Shown: piece by piece, positions 42,673-51,648 of the stretch
How positions within the stretch are numbered: position 1 is the stretch's first letter
How the letters are laid out: every line of letters begins with the position of its first letter
Assembly (NCBI GenBank): GCA_036389135.1
Contig: DASVQP010000021.1
Span: forward strand, 1-60,447
Direction of reading: 5' to 3'
Length of the DNA: 60,447 nt
Source: Longimicrobium sp.
GTDB taxonomy: Bacteria > Gemmatimonadota > Gemmatimonadetes > Longimicrobiales > Longimicrobiaceae
Notes under the pieces: generated by a model
What the model was told of the DNA's origin: nothing
The model's database searches: none
Seen by the model: the letters and a program-made list of their open reading frames with translations, nothing else
Position numbers and translations under genes: made by a program

Positions 42673-44682
42673 GTGTCTCGCACAGCACTCGCCCGTACCT
42701 ACCGGCCCCGCCACTTCCGCGAAGTGGCGACGCAGGAGCACGTCTCCGAAACGCTGCGCTCCGCCGTGCAAAAGGACCGCGTGGCGCACGCGTACCTCTT
42801 CTGCGGACCGCGCGGGGTGGGGAAGACGACGCTCGCCCGCGTCCTCGCCATGGCTCTCAACTGCCCCAATCGGGGTGAAGACGGCGAGCCGTGCGGCGCG
42901 TGCGACTCGTGCGTGCGGATCTGGGCCGGGCGCACCTCGCTGGACGTGGTGGAGATCGACGCGGCCTCCAACCGCGGCGTGGACGACGCGCGCGACCTGC
43001 GCGACCGCGCGATGTACGCCCCGGCCGAGGACCGCCACAAGATCTACATCATCGACGAAGCGCACATGCTCACGCGCGAGGCGTGGAACGCGCTCCTCAA
43101 GATCCTGGAGGAGCCGCCCCCGCGCGTCATCTTCGTCTTCGCCACCACCGAGCCGCAGAAGATCCAGCAGGCCGCGCCGCCCATCCTCTCGCGCTGCCAG
43201 CGCTTCGACTTCCACCGCATCGCCACGGCCGATCTCGTCGGGCGCCTGCGCGAAGTGCTGGATGCCGAGGGGCTCACCGCGGGCGACGACGTCCTCCTCC
43301 CCATCGCGCAGAAGGCGGACGGCGGGATGCGCGACGGGCTCTCGCTGCTGGACCAGGTCCTCTCCTTTACCGAGGGGACGCCGACCGCCGAGGACGTGCG
43401 GCGCGTGCTGGGGCTGGTGGGGACCGAGGTATACCTGGAGCTGTTCGGCATCATCGCCGAGCGCCGCTCGGCGGACGTATTCCGCTTCGTGGGGCGCATG
43501 CTGGACGAGGGGTACGACCTGGCCGAGTTCTACCGCGGCCTGGCCGACTTTCTCCGCGCGCTCCTGATCACGCGGCTGGGCGGCGGCGAGGCGGAGTCGG
43601 TGCCGCAGTACCAGCGCGAGGCGGTGCGCGAGATGGCCGGGCGCTTCTCCCCCGGCGACCTGCTGCGCATGCTGTCGCAGGTGGCCGAGCTGGACGCGGA
43701 CGGCCGCTTCCGGAAGAGCGGGGAGCAGCGGATCCTGATCGAGCTCCTCCTGCTGAGGTTCGCGTACCTGGAGAGCACGGTGGTGCTGGAGGACGTGCTG
43801 GCCGCGCTGGGCGGCGCCCCGGCGGGAGGCACGTCCCGGGGAAACGTCCAGGGCGGGCGGCCGGCCACTGAGCCCGCCGCCCGCCCCACTGCCCCGGTAG
43901 CGCCACCGCCCGCACCTGCTCCGCCGCCGCCCGCGCCCGAGCCCGTCGCGTACGCCCCGCCCGCTCCCGCGCCGCGTGCACCCGCGCCCGCACCCGTGGT
44001 GCAAGCGCCAGCCCCCACGCCTGCGCCGGCTCCCGCGCCTGTGCCCGTGATGCACACGCCCGCTCCCGCGTACGCGCCACCCGCGCCCGCCCCCGCGGAG
44101 CGCCCTGCCGTCCGTGAGCGAGCGGTTCCACCCTGGGAGCGCGGCGCCGCGGCGGCGGCGATCGCGGCGGCGAACGGGCACGAGGAGGAGATGGACTTGC
44201 CGCCGATCCCGCTTCCCGACGAGGAGCGCGGGCCGGCGCCGTCCGGGCACAACCTTGAGCCGCTCCCGATCCCGGTGCCGGGGACCGCGGAGCTGGACCC
44301 CGCGCGGGTGCGGCGGGCCTGGGCATCGATGCTGCAGGAGGGAGACGGCGTCCCCGGCGGGATGAGCCTCTTCCTGCGCGCCGCCCGCTTCACGGTGCAG
44401 GGGAACCAGGTGCGGGTGGAGTTCCCCGCGGGCTCGCCGGTGCTGGAGCGGATGGGGAGCGCCGCGTCGCGCAAGCCGCTGGAGGAGGCCGTTTCGCGCA
44501 GGATGGGCGGCGCCGAGGTGAAGCTCGTCTTCAGCGCCGGGCAGGCGGCCTCGGTGGAGGAGCCAGGGGGCAGCCGCATCACCGCGGAGAGCGCGAAAAA
44601 GGACCGGCTGCGGCGGCTGGCGGAGGGGGAACCGACCCTGGCGGCGGCGGTACAAGCGTGGGACCTCGAGCTCGTTGAATGA
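42673..44682 (+). CDS. dnaX: DNA polymerase III subunit gamma/tau
   Basis: Clamp-loader ATPase of the replisome. Walker A is GPRGVGKTTLAR, four zinc-binding cysteines appear in CPNRGEDGEPCGACDSC, Walker B is IDEAHML, and an SRC sensor lies in ILSRCQRF. Residues about 375-480 form a Pro/Ala-rich linker, followed by a C-terminal tau-like domain (about 525-669). Start GTG 42673; 669 residues. ybaB and recR follow in the usual dnaX-ybaB-recR order. Confidence 0.95.
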   Translation: MSRTALARTYRPRHFREVATQEHVSETLRSAVQKDRVAHAYLFCGPRGVGKTTLARVLAMALNCPNRGEDGEPCGACDSCVRIWAGRTSLDVVEIDAASNRGVDDARDLRDRAMYAPAEDRHKIYIIDEAHMLTREAWNALLKILEEPPPRVIFVFATTEPQKIQQAAPPILSRCQRFDFHRIATADLVGRLREVLDAEGLTAGDDVLLPIAQKADGGMRDGLSLLDQVLSFTEGTPTAEDVRRVLGLVGTEVYLELFGIIAERRSADVFRFVGRMLDEGYDLAEFYRGLADFLRALLITRLGGGEAESVPQYQREAVREMAGRFSPGDLLRMLSQVAELDADGRFRKSGEQRILIELLLLRFAYLESTVVLEDVLAALGGAPAGGTSRGNVQGGRPATEPAARPTAPVAPPPAPAPPPPAPEPVAYAPPAPAPRAPAPAPVVQAPAPTPAPAPAPVPVMHTPAPAYAPPAPAPAERPAVRERAVPPWERGAAAAAIAAANGHEEEMDLPPIPLPDEERGPAPSGHNLEPLPIPVPGTAELDPARVRRAWASMLQEGDGVPGGMSLFLRAARFTVQGNQVRVEFPAGSPVLERMGSAASRKPLEEAVSRRMGGAEVKLVFSAGQAASVEEPGGSRITAESAKKDRLRRLAEGEPTLAAAVQAWDLELVE

Positions 44683-44756
44683 ACGCGCGTTCCGAGCCCG
44701 CCCAGCGGGAATTCGGAATGCGCTCGCATCTTTTTTCTCCACCCGGTGATGGTGAG

Positions 44757-45077
44757 ATGACCAACTTCCAGCAGATCCTCGAGATGGGCCAGCAGGTGCA
44801 GGCCCGCATCACGCAGCTCCAGACGGAGCTGGCGCAGAAGACCGTGTCCACCTCCAGCGGCGGCGGAATGGTGACCGCCACCGCGGATGGCCGGGGCCGC
44901 ATCCGCGCCATCAAGATCGACCCCACCGTGGTGCAGGCCGGCGACGTGGAGATGCTGGAAGACCTGGTGCTCGCCGCCGTGAGCGAGGCGCAGACGCGCG
45001 CGCAGGAGCTGTACGACGAGGAGATGCGCCGCGTCTCGGGCGGCCTGTCGCTGCCGTTCCCCTTCCCGGGCACCTGA
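44757..45077 (+). CDS. YbaB/EbfC-family nucleoid-associated protein
   Basis: A 106-residue DNA-binding protein. MTNFQQILEMGQQVQARITQ opens with the coiled helix, then SSGGGMVTATADGRGRIRAIKI and DVEMLEDLVLAAVSEAQ. The ATG at 44757 fits the family better than the 44679 start. Position between dnaX and recR is classical. Confidence 0.93.
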   Translation: MTNFQQILEMGQQVQARITQLQTELAQKTVSTSSGGGMVTATADGRGRIRAIKIDPTVVQAGDVEMLEDLVLAAVSEAQTRAQELYDEEMRRVSGGLSLPFPFPGT

Positions 45078-45084
45078 GGGGCGA

Positions 45085-45672
45085 TTGTCCGCCATCGACG
45101 AGCTGGTGGGCGAGCTTGCGCGCCTCCCCGGAATCGGCAGGAAGACGGCGCTGCGCCTTGCCTTCCACCTGCTGAAGGCACCCGAGGACGAGGCGCGCAA
45201 GCTGTCGCGCGCCATCCAGACGGTGCGCGAGCGGGTGCGCTCCTGCACGGAGTGCGGCAACCTGACCGAGCAGAGCCCCTGCGAGATCTGCCGCAGCACC
45301 CGCCGCGACGGCTCCACCCTTTGCGTGGTGGAGGAAGCCAGCGACATCATGGCCATCGAGCGCACCGGCGAGTACCGCGGCGTCTACCACGTCCTCGGCG
45401 GCCGCCTCTCCCCACTGGACGGAATCGGCCCCGCCGAGCTGAACGTCTCCCCCCTCCTCACCCGCGTGGGCGCGGGCGTCGTGCGCGAAGTCGTCCTCGC
45501 CACCAACCCGAGCGTGGAGGGCGAGGCCACGGCCCTCTACCTCAACAAGCTGATCGCCCCCCTCGGCGTCCGCGTCACCCGCATCGCCCGCGGCCTCCCC
45601 GTCGGCGGCGACCTGGAATACGCGGACGGCGTCACCATCGCCGAGGCGCTGAACGGAAGGCGCGAGCTCTGA
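45085..45672 (+). CDS. recR: Recombination protein RecR
   Basis: RecFOR-pathway DNA-repair protein. HhH segment LARLPGIGRKTALRLAFHLL, zinc finger C-x2-C at CTECGNLTEQSPCEICRS, and a Toprim domain (CVVEEASDIMAIERTGEYRG, ATNPSVEGEATALYL). TTG start at 45085 with GAGGGG upstream; 195 residues, 7 bases after ybaB. Confidence 0.96.
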   Translation: MSAIDELVGELARLPGIGRKTALRLAFHLLKAPEDEARKLSRAIQTVRERVRSCTECGNLTEQSPCEICRSTRRDGSTLCVVEEASDIMAIERTGEYRGVYHVLGGRLSPLDGIGPAELNVSPLLTRVGAGVVREVVLATNPSVEGEATALYLNKLIAPLGVRVTRIARGLPVGGDLEYADGVTIAEALNGRREL

Positions 45673-45706
45673 CGCAGGCGCATTCGATGCCTGACGAAAA
45701 ACCGCT

Positions 45707-45945
45707 CACTTCCTGAACGAAGCGCTACACCGCAGCTTGCCTCCGAGCCATCGCGCGGCGCGAAGTGAAGGAGACGACCGACGCCACTCACACCGGATCG
45801 GCCCCAGCGCCGCGATCCGTACGGATCTGGCAGAGGAACATGGGCCAGTCGCGTGCCGGCGGCGTGCATCGCTTCCTTCACTCCGCGCCTGAGTTCCGGC
45901 GCGGAACCATGGATCGGGTGGCGCTGCGTTCAGGAAATTGGGTGG
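45707..45945. repeat. Diverged inverted-repeat pair (about 100-bp arms)
   Basis: TTCCTGAACGAAGCGC near 45712 matches, inverted, GCGCTGCGTTCAGGAA near 45925. Further inside, GAAGTGAAGGAG (near 45761) matches, inverted, CTTCCTTCACTC (near 45870). Two diverged copies of a unit of about 100 bp lie head to head. The 45673-46271 interval of 599 bases holds this pair and a CACAGAG repeat, and no convincing gene. Confidence 0.55.
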
Positions 45946-46010
45946 GGCGGCACCGGGGTGACGGTGCCGCCTCATTTCTTTCCACCATCCAGAAACACAA
46001 CGGGCGAGAT

Positions 46011-46072
46011 GAAGCCACAGAGAACACCTTTCGCAGTTCTTTCCGTACCCCTCTGTGTCTCTGTGTGAGGCC
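46011..46072. repeat. CACAGAG palindromic repeat, copy 6 (partial)
   Basis: Only the inner left portion (CCACAGAGAACACC) and the full right arm (CCTCTGTGTCTCTGTGTGAGG) are present. Confidence 0.75.
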
Positions 46073-46271
46073 GCAGTTGCAGTTTCCCTCCGCGCAATGA
46101 CCGAAACGAACGCCCGCCGCCCCTCTCCCGCCGTCTTCCCGCACCGCACTCCCCGCGGCGCGCCTTTCGCATGGAACCGCGCCCCAGGGGCGGAGTTTCG
46201 CTTTTCAGCCCCGCCCCTTACTTTGTCGCCGGGCCGGGACGCCGGCTCGCCGCACAGACCTTACCGGGCCC

Positions 46272-46577
46272 ATGGCAAGCAAGCGCATCCTCCAGACCAC
46301 GGCCGTCACCCTGCTGGCCGTAGCCGCGGCCGCGGCCGTGGGCGTCATCCTGGTCCGTGACCAGATCAGCCGCCACCGCCGGGACCTCTTCTCCCCGCAC
46401 CCCCTCCGCCGCCTCGCCGCGCTCGAGTACATCGGCACCGAGACCGCGTCGGTGAACACGATCCTGCTCCTGCGCGACTACCTGGCGTGGGAGCCGCGGC
46501 CGCTGCTGCGGCGGCGGGCCACGGCGGTGCTGGCGCAGCTCGAGGAATCCCTTTCCGCCCGTACGGAGGTTGCGTGA
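46272..46577 (+). CDS. Hypothetical single-pass membrane protein
   Basis: A 101-residue protein with one N-terminal TM helix (TTAVTLLAVAAAAAVGVILV, residues 9-28) and a basic cytosolic or periplasmic tail with a HEAT-like helical pair (HPLRRLAALEYIGTE, PLLRRRATAVLAQLEES). The family is not recognised. Its TGA overlaps the ATG of the Roadblock gene (TGATG), suggesting a functional link to the MglA GTPase system. Confidence 0.7.
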   Translation: MASKRILQTTAVTLLAVAAAAAVGVILVRDQISRHRRDLFSPHPLRRLAALEYIGTETASVNTILLLRDYLAWEPRPLLRRRATAVLAQLEESLSARTEVA

Positions 46578-47080
46578 TGGCGGTTGGTTCGTCGAGCTGG
46601 TCCCTTGCGGAAGCCGATTTCCACCGCATCGACCGGATGCTGCAGTCGTTTCTGTACGATTCCAACGCACGCTGCGCGCTCCTGGTGGACCGCGCGGGTC
46701 AGCTCGTGACCACGTCGGGCGAGAAGCCCGAGTTCGACACCGTGGCCTTCGCGTCGCTGGCGGCGGCGGACTTCGCGGCCAACGACCAGCTCGCCACCAT
46801 GATCGGCGAGACGGAGTTCTCGTCGCTCTTCCACCAGGGCGAGCGCGAGTCCATGTACCTGGCGGACGTCGCCCGGCGCGTGATCCTGGTGGTCCTCTTC
46901 GACAACCGCACCACGCTGGGGATGATCCGCATCAAGGTGAAGGGAGTAGTGCGCGAGCTGAGCGAGGTGTTCCACGAGATCTTCGCGCGGAGCGGCACGG
47001 CGGCGGCCGCCGTGCACATGGAGGCAGGCTTCACCGACGAGGCGGAAGACGAGATCGACCGCCTCTTCGGCGACCTGTAA
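46577..47080 (+). CDS. Roadblock/LC7-domain protein (MglB-like)
   Basis: A 167-residue protein, likely GTPase-activating or co-regulator for the adjacent GTPase. It shows ARCALLVDRAGQLVTTSGE, FASLAAADFAANDQLATMIG and ESMYLADVARRVILVVLFDN, typical of Roadblock/LC7 folds. The C-terminal tail is acidic (EDEIDRLFGDL). Gene order with MglA and small spacing (12 bases) supports the pair. Confidence 0.88.
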   Translation: MAVGSSSWSLAEADFHRIDRMLQSFLYDSNARCALLVDRAGQLVTTSGEKPEFDTVAFASLAAADFAANDQLATMIGETEFSSLFHQGERESMYLADVARRVILVVLFDNRTTLGMIRIKVKGVVRELSEVFHEIFARSGTAAAAVHMEAGFTDEAEDEIDRLFGDL

Positions 47081-47092
47081 GGAGGCGGCCCC

Positions 47093-47671
47093 ATGTCGAT
47101 GATCAACTACGCCTCGCGCGAGATCAACTGCAAGATCGTCTATTACGGCCCCGGGCTGTGCGGCAAGACCACCAACCTGGAGTACATCTTCGAAAAGGTG
47201 GCGCCCAACACCCGCGGCAAGCTGATCTCGCTGGCCACGGAGACGGAGCGCACCCTCTTCTTCGACTTCCTGCCGGTGGACCTGGGGAGCATCCGCGGCT
47301 TCAAGACGCGCTTCCACCTGTACACGGTGCCGGGGCAGGTGTACTACAACGCCTCGCGCAAGCTGATCCTGAAGGGGGTGGACGGGGTGGTGTTCGTGGG
47401 CGACAGCCAGGTGGAGCGGCTGGACGCGAACGTGGAGTCGATGCACAACCTGTACGACAACCTCTCCGAATACGGGCTGGACCTGCGCGAGATCCCGTTC
47501 GTCATCCAGTACAACAAGCGTGACCTCCCCAACATCTCGTCGATCCAGGAGCTCCAGGAGCAGCTGAACCCCCAGATGGTCCCCTATTACGAGGCGGTGG
47601 GGGTGCGCGGGATCGGGGTGTTCGACACGCTGAAGGCGGTCAGCAAGCTGGTCATCAAGTCCCTCAGCTGA
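47093..47671 (+). CDS. mglA: MglA-type small Ras-like GTPase
   Basis: A 192-residue cytosolic GTPase; in Myxococcus MglA sets the polarity axis for motility. The P-loop is GPGLCGKTT (residues 19-27), the switch segment [20 protein letters not shown] replaces the classical DxxG, as in MglA proteins, and NKRDLP is the guanine-specificity motif. pgsA follows after 7 bases. No gliding or pilus genes are in the window, so the role here is open. Confidence 0.93.
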   Translation: MSMINYASREINCKIVYYGPGLCGKTTNLEYIFEKVAPNTRGKLISLATETERTLFFDFLPVDLGSIRGFKTRFHLYTVPGQVYYNASRKLILKGVDGVVFVGDSQVERLDANVESMHNLYDNLSEYGLDLREIPFVIQYNKRDLPNISSIQELQEQLNPQMVPYYEAVGVRGIGVFDTLKAVSKLVIKSLS

Positions 47672-47678
47672 GGGGCCG

Positions 47679-48335
47679 ATGAGCACGCTGAACCTCCCGA
47701 ACTCGATCACGCTGGCCCGCATCGGGCTGGCGCTGGTGGTGGGGCCGATGATCATGTACGACGGGTTCGCGATGCGGCTCGCGGCCTTCATCGTCTTCCT
47801 GGCCGCCGCCTTCTCGGACATGTGGGACGGGCACCTGGCCCGCTCCCGCAACCTGATCACGGACTTCGGCAAGCTGATGGACCCGCTGGCGGACAAGCTC
47901 CTGTTGGCCGCCACCTTTCTGCCGTTCTACCTCCTCTCGCACGGCTGGGAGCCCGCGACGCCCTTCCCCTGGCCGGGCGGCGTGCTGCCGGTGTGGGTGC
48001 TGGTGGTGATCTTTGGGCGCGAGCTCTTCATCACCCTCTTCCGCGGCTTCGCGGCCAAGCGCGGCGTGGTGCTGGCGGCGGGGAACGCGGGGAAGCTGAA
48101 GGCCGTCTTCCAGAACATCTTCGTGGGCGCGGCGATCTTCTGGTACGCCCTGCACTCCGCCGCGCGCGAGAAGGGGTGGATCGGAATGCCGAGCTGGGAC
48201 GGGATGTGGGTGCCCTTCCACCGCTGGTTCGCCATCGTGACGCTGGCGGTGGCGGTGATCCTGACGGTGTACTCGCTGGGCGTGTACCTGAACACCTTTC
48301 GGTCGCTGAACCTGTCGCGGAGGGAGGCTCCGTGA
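47679..48335 (+). CDS. pgsA: CDP-diacylglycerol-glycerol-3-phosphate phosphatidyltransferase
   Basis: Integral-membrane enzyme for phosphatidylglycerophosphate. The CDP-alcohol phosphotransferase motif D-G-x2-A-R-x8-G-x3-D-x3-D is seen in DGHLARSRNLITDFGKLMDP and the following ADK. About five TM segments; 218 residues. Substrate assignment is by similarity and could be another CDP-alcohol transferase. It overlaps the lipase gene by 4 bases. Confidence 0.88.
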   Translation: MSTLNLPNSITLARIGLALVVGPMIMYDGFAMRLAAFIVFLAAAFSDMWDGHLARSRNLITDFGKLMDPLADKLLLAATFLPFYLLSHGWEPATPFPWPGGVLPVWVLVVIFGRELFITLFRGFAAKRGVVLAAGNAGKLKAVFQNIFVGAAIFWYALHSAAREKGWIGMPSWDGMWVPFHRWFAIVTLAVAVILTVYSLGVYLNTFRSLNLSRREAP

Positions 48336-49213
48336 CCCCGGCGGGGCTCCCCCCCGCCGCAGTCTCCGCCTCGGTCCGCGCGGCGGATGGCATCCGCATC
48401 CACTACCTGACCTGGGCCGCCGCCCGCCCGCGCGCCGTCCTCCTCCTCTCCCACGGCCTTGGGGAGCACGCGGGCCGCTACGCCCCCTTCGCCGCCGCCC
48501 TGGTGGAGCGCGGCATCACGATGGCCGCCCTCGATCACCGCGGCCACGGGCGATCCGCAGGGCAGCGCGGCCACGTCGACCGCTTCTCCCGCTTCTCCGA
48601 CGACTTCGAAGCCTTTCGCGCAGCCGTCGCCAAGAAGCTCCCCGCGCACCTCCCGGTCTTCGTTCTGGGGCACTCGCTGGGCGGGCTGATCGTGATCCGC
48701 TGGCTCCAGGCGCACCGTGAGACGGGGGTGCTGGGGGTGATCCTTTCCGCGCCGCTCCTGGGTGTCGCGCTCAAGGCCCCCGCGTGGAAGCTCGCCATCT
48801 CCGGCTTCCTTTCGCGCTGGCTGCCGAAGCTCCCCTTCACCAGCGGCGTGCACCCGGAGAAGCTCTCGACGGACGAAGCGTACGTCCGCTCGTACCACGA
48901 CGACCCGCTCGTCCACAGCCGCGTCACGCCGCGCCTCTACACCGAGCTCCACGCCGCCACCAGGGCCGCCTTCGCCGAGTGCTCCGTCCTGCGCGACCCC
49001 CCGACGCTGGTCCTGATCCCCGGCGACGACCAGATCGTGGACTCCGCCGCCGTCACGCGCTTCGCCGAGTCGCTCCCCGGCGACGTCACCATCCGCCACT
49101 ACCCGGAGATGCGCCACGAGGTGCTGAACGAGGCCGACCGCGCGCGGCCGATCGGTGACGTGGTTGGGTGGGTGGAGGCGGCCCTCACCCCCCCGGCCCC
49201 CCTCTCCCGATAA
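48332..49213 (+). CDS. Alpha/beta hydrolase, monoacylglycerol-lipase-like
   Basis: A 293-residue serine hydrolase. The oxyanion region is LLSHGLGEHAGRY, DHRGHGRSAGQRGHV follows, the nucleophile elbow is GHSLGG, and the acid and His lie in PGDDQIVD and MRHEVLNE. Start GTG 48332 overlaps the pgsA stop. The last residues (APLSR) and TAA stop lie in a CCCTCTCCCGATAAC repeat. Confidence 0.9.
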   Translation: MTPAGLPPAAVSASVRAADGIRIHYLTWAAARPRAVLLLSHGLGEHAGRYAPFAAALVERGITMAALDHRGHGRSAGQRGHVDRFSRFSDDFEAFRAAVAKKLPAHLPVFVLGHSLGGLIVIRWLQAHRETGVLGVILSAPLLGVALKAPAWKLAISGFLSRWLPKLPFTSGVHPEKLSTDEAYVRSYHDDPLVHSRVTPRLYTELHAATRAAFAECSVLRDPPTLVLIPGDDQIVDSAAVTRFAESLPGDVTIRHYPEMRHEVLNEADRARPIGDVVGWVEAALTPPAPLSR

Positions 49214-49251
49214 CAGGAGAGGCTGGCGCCTCTGTTATCGAGAGAGGGGGG
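49196..49251. repeat. CTCTCCCGATAAC hairpin repeat, copy 1
   Basis: CTCTCCCGATAACAG with CTGTTATCGAGAGAG form the stem. The TAA stop of the lipase gene lies in the left arm. An inverted copy is at 54731-54787. Confidence 0.85.
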
Positions 49252-49293
49252 AGTTGTCGGCGCGGTGAGCGGAGGGCGGTGCGGGGGAGGGCA

Positions 49294-49320
49294 CGGGCGG
49301 CCACGCGGGGCCGCCCCTAC
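49294..49320. repeat. GTAGGGGC-type hairpin repeat, inverted copy
   Basis: GGCGGCCACGCGGGGCCGCC followed by CCTAC is the reverse complement of the unit at 81-107. The 49214-49545 gap of 332 bases holds this, the flanking hairpin repeats and no gene. Confidence 0.7.
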
Positions 49321-49342
49321 GAGGGGCTCGCGCCGTGGGCGG

Positions 49343-49415
49343 AGTTCTCCCCCTCGCCCGCCCTGCGCCCCCGCAGGCGGGGGAGGGGGCCGGGGGGAGG
49401 GGGCTGCCAAATCGG
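49343..49415. repeat. Polypurine/polypyrimidine hairpin repeat, copy 1
   Basis: CCCCGCAGGCGGGGG hairpin in a run of CCCGCCC and GGGGGAGGGG. A near-identical copy is at 53535-53600. Confidence 0.75.
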
Positions 49416-49545
49416 CGCACCCGCATGGCACCACGATTGCTCAACCCAGGGCGCGGGCATCCACCCGCACCCATGCAGTTTCGCGCCGCGGCAGGAGCGC
49501 CGCCGCGGCCCTGATCTCGTTTTGCACAGCGGATAAGACCGCCTT

Positions 49546-50094
49546 ATGACCGACCATACCGAGCACGGCGCCGCCGACGCACAGCCGGGCGCCGAGAACA
49601 CCAACGCGCAGCCCGAGGCCGGCGAGGCCGAGGCCCCCGCGCAGCCCACGGGCGACCCCGAGCTCAGCTCGCTGCGCGACCGGCACCTGCGGCTGGCGGC
49701 GGAGTTCGACAACTACCGCAAGCGCGTGGAGCGCGAGCGCACCGAGGCGTTCGTGCGCGCCCAGGCGCAGCTGCTGGAGCGGCTGCTGGAGCCGTTCGAC
49801 GACCTGCAGCGCATCGCCGACTTCGACCCCGCGACCACCGCCGCCTCCGCGCTGCACGAGGGCGCGGAGATGGTGGAGCGCAAGTTCCTGCGCGCCATGG
49901 AGTCCGCGGGGCTGGAGATCGTGGAGGCGGAGGGGAAGGACTTCGACCCCGCCATCCACGAGGCGCTGACCACCGTCCCCGCCGCGTCGGCCGAGGACGA
50001 CGACACGGTGGCGCAGGTGTTCCAGAAGGGGTACCGCTTCAAGGGGCTGCTCCTTCGCCCTGCCCGGGTGGTCGTCCGCAAGTTCAACGGCTGA
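49546..50094 (+). CDS. grpE: Nucleotide exchange factor GrpE
   Basis: Cochaperone that releases ADP from DnaK. An acidic, Ala-rich N-terminus precedes the long helix LRDRHLRLAAEFDNYRKRVE, followed by EPFDDLQRI and the beta domain (DTVAQVFQKGYRFKGLLLRP, RVVVRKF). 182 residues; dnaJ starts 13 bases later. dnaK is not in the window. No CIRCE element was seen upstream. Confidence 0.95.
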   Translation: MTDHTEHGAADAQPGAENTNAQPEAGEAEAPAQPTGDPELSSLRDRHLRLAAEFDNYRKRVERERTEAFVRAQAQLLERLLEPFDDLQRIADFDPATTAASALHEGAEMVERKFLRAMESAGLEIVEAEGKDFDPAIHEALTTVPAASAEDDDTVAQVFQKGYRFKGLLLRPARVVVRKFNG

Positions 50095-50107
50095 CACGGG
50101 CGGCCCC

Positions 50108-51238
50108 ATGGCCACACAGACCAAGGACTTCTATCGCATCCTGGGCGTGGCGGACAACGCCACCCCGGACGCGATCAAGAAGTCGTACCGCAAGCTCGCC
50201 AAGCAGTACCACCCGGACGCGAACCCCAACGACGCGGCCGCCGCGGAGCGCTTCAAGGAGGTCTCCGAAGCGTACTCCGTGCTCTCCGACGACGCCAAGC
50301 GCAAGCAGTACGACCAGATGCGCAAGTTCGGCGGGCTGGGCGGCTTCACGGGCGGCGGCGGCTTCCGGCCGGGTGCCGCGCGTCCGGGGGCGGGGGGCGC
50401 CACCAGCCAGACCTTCTCCTTCGAAGACCTGGACGTGGGCGGGCTGGGCGACATCTTCGGCTCGATGTTCGACTTCGGCGGCACCAAGAAGCGCGGCACC
50501 GGGCGCCCCGGCCCGCAGCGCGGCGAGAACATCGAGTACGCGGTCGACATCCCGTTCCGCACCGCGGCGCGCGGCGGCAAGATCACCGTGCAGCTCCAGG
50601 TGACGGAGGAGTGCACGGTCTGCCACGGCAGCGGGGCCAAGCCGGGGACGCAGGTCAATCCCTGCCCGGAGTGCAAGGGGAGCGGCACCATCGTCTTCGG
50701 CGGGGGGAGCTTCGGGGTCACCCGGCCGTGCCCCAACTGCATGGGGAGGGGAAAGGTCCCCGCGGACCCGTGCGCCCGCTGCGGCGGGCAGGGCCAGGTG
50801 CGCGAGGTGCGGCCGGTGAACGTCACCGTCCCCGCCGGCGTGGACAACAACTCGCGGGTGCGGCTGGCGGGGCAGGGGGAGAAGGGCGCCGCCGGCGGGC
50901 CGGCGGGCGACCTGATCCTCACCTTCCGCGTGCAGCCGGACCGCTTCTTCACGCGCGACGGGCTGGACGTGAGCTGCGACGTGCACGTTAACCTGGCCCA
51001 GGCCATGCTGGGCTCCAAGGTGCGGGTGCGCACGCTCGACGAGAACCCCGTCATCGTCAAGATCCCGGCGGGGACGCAGCACGGGAAGCGCATCCGCATC
51101 AAGGGGCAGGGAATCGAGAAGGGCGGGCGGCGCGGCGACCAGTACATCCGCGTGATGGTCGACCTGCCGGAGGAGCTGACGGACGAGCAGCGGCGCAAGT
51201 TCGAGGAGTTCGCCGATACGGCCGGGCTCAAGCACTGA
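50108..51238 (+). CDS. dnaJ: Chaperone DnaJ
   Basis: Cochaperone that stimulates DnaK. The J domain has HPDANP, a Gly/Phe-rich linker follows (FGGLGGFTGGGGFRPG), then four C-x2-C-x-G-x-G repeats (CTVCHGSG, CPECKGSG, CPNCMGRG, CARCGGQG) and the C-terminal substrate domain. Length 376. This is a complete type I DnaJ. Confidence 0.96.
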   Translation: MATQTKDFYRILGVADNATPDAIKKSYRKLAKQYHPDANPNDAAAAERFKEVSEAYSVLSDDAKRKQYDQMRKFGGLGGFTGGGGFRPGAARPGAGGATSQTFSFEDLDVGGLGDIFGSMFDFGGTKKRGTGRPGPQRGENIEYAVDIPFRTAARGGKITVQLQVTEECTVCHGSGAKPGTQVNPCPECKGSGTIVFGGGSFGVTRPCPNCMGRGKVPADPCARCGGQGQVREVRPVNVTVPAGVDNNSRVRLAGQGEKGAAGGPAGDLILTFRVQPDRFFTRDGLDVSCDVHVNLAQAMLGSKVRVRTLDENPVIVKIPAGTQHGKRIRIKGQGIEKGGRRGDQYIRVMVDLPEELTDEQRRKFEEFADTAGLKH

Positions 51239-51248
51239 CCGAGGAACG

Positions 51249-51485
51249 ATGAGCGCAACTTTCACCGACGAAAACCTGGTCACCTGGGAAGCGTACGCCT
51301 CGGGCGGCCGCTTCGGCCTTCCCACGAGCCCCAAGGTGGTCTTCAACTGCCTTTCCGATCCGGCGCGCCGCCCCCGCTACGTGGAGCTCAGCGGCTCCGA
51401 CGAAGCGAAGGCCGAGGAGATGGTCCACGACTACCCGGAGGAGACCCTCCGGCAGATGCTCCGCGAGTCGCGCGAGCTGGAGTAG
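51249..51485 (+). CDS. Small conserved-looking protein
   Basis: A 78-residue protein, [20 protein letters not shown], with a basic [10 protein letters not shown] middle and an acidic helical tail ([15 protein letters not shown]). It starts 10 bases after dnaJ and is followed by a terminator, so it belongs to the grpE-dnaJ unit. The family is not recognised. Confidence 0.7.
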   Translation: MSATFTDENLVTWEAYASGGRFGLPTSPKVVFNCLSDPARRPRYVELSGSDEAKAEEMVHDYPEETLRQMLRESRELE

Positions 51486-51512
51486 CGCCATCCGCCCCGC
51501 CACGGCCGCGAG

Positions 51513-51570
51513 CGCGCGACCCCTTCCCCCCAATGCCACGGGGAGAGCGGGGGTCGCGCGTTTCCGTTTT
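51513..51570 (+). terminator. Terminator after the grpE-dnaJ unit
   Basis: CGCGCGACCCC (51513-51523) pairs exactly with GGGGTCGCGCG (51550-51560), with a 26-base loop, then TTTCCGTTTT. The long loop lowers certainty. Confidence 0.6.
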
Positions 51571-51648
51571 CGCCCCGCGCTCCTGGTCTGCGCCCTCCTC
51601 ACCGCGACGCTCGCCCCGCGCCCGGCGGAGCCAACGACGCCGCCTTCC

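Noticed and set aside
45765-46100. 111-codon plus-strand open frame in the recR/TM-protein gap
   Set aside because: It is made of repeat sequence (inverted-repeat arms and the CACAGAG element); no domain and no Shine-Dalgarno.
49500-49545. CIRCE or sigma32 site upstream of grpE
   Set aside because: No TTAGCACTC/GAGTGCTAA pair and no CCCCAT-like box was found.
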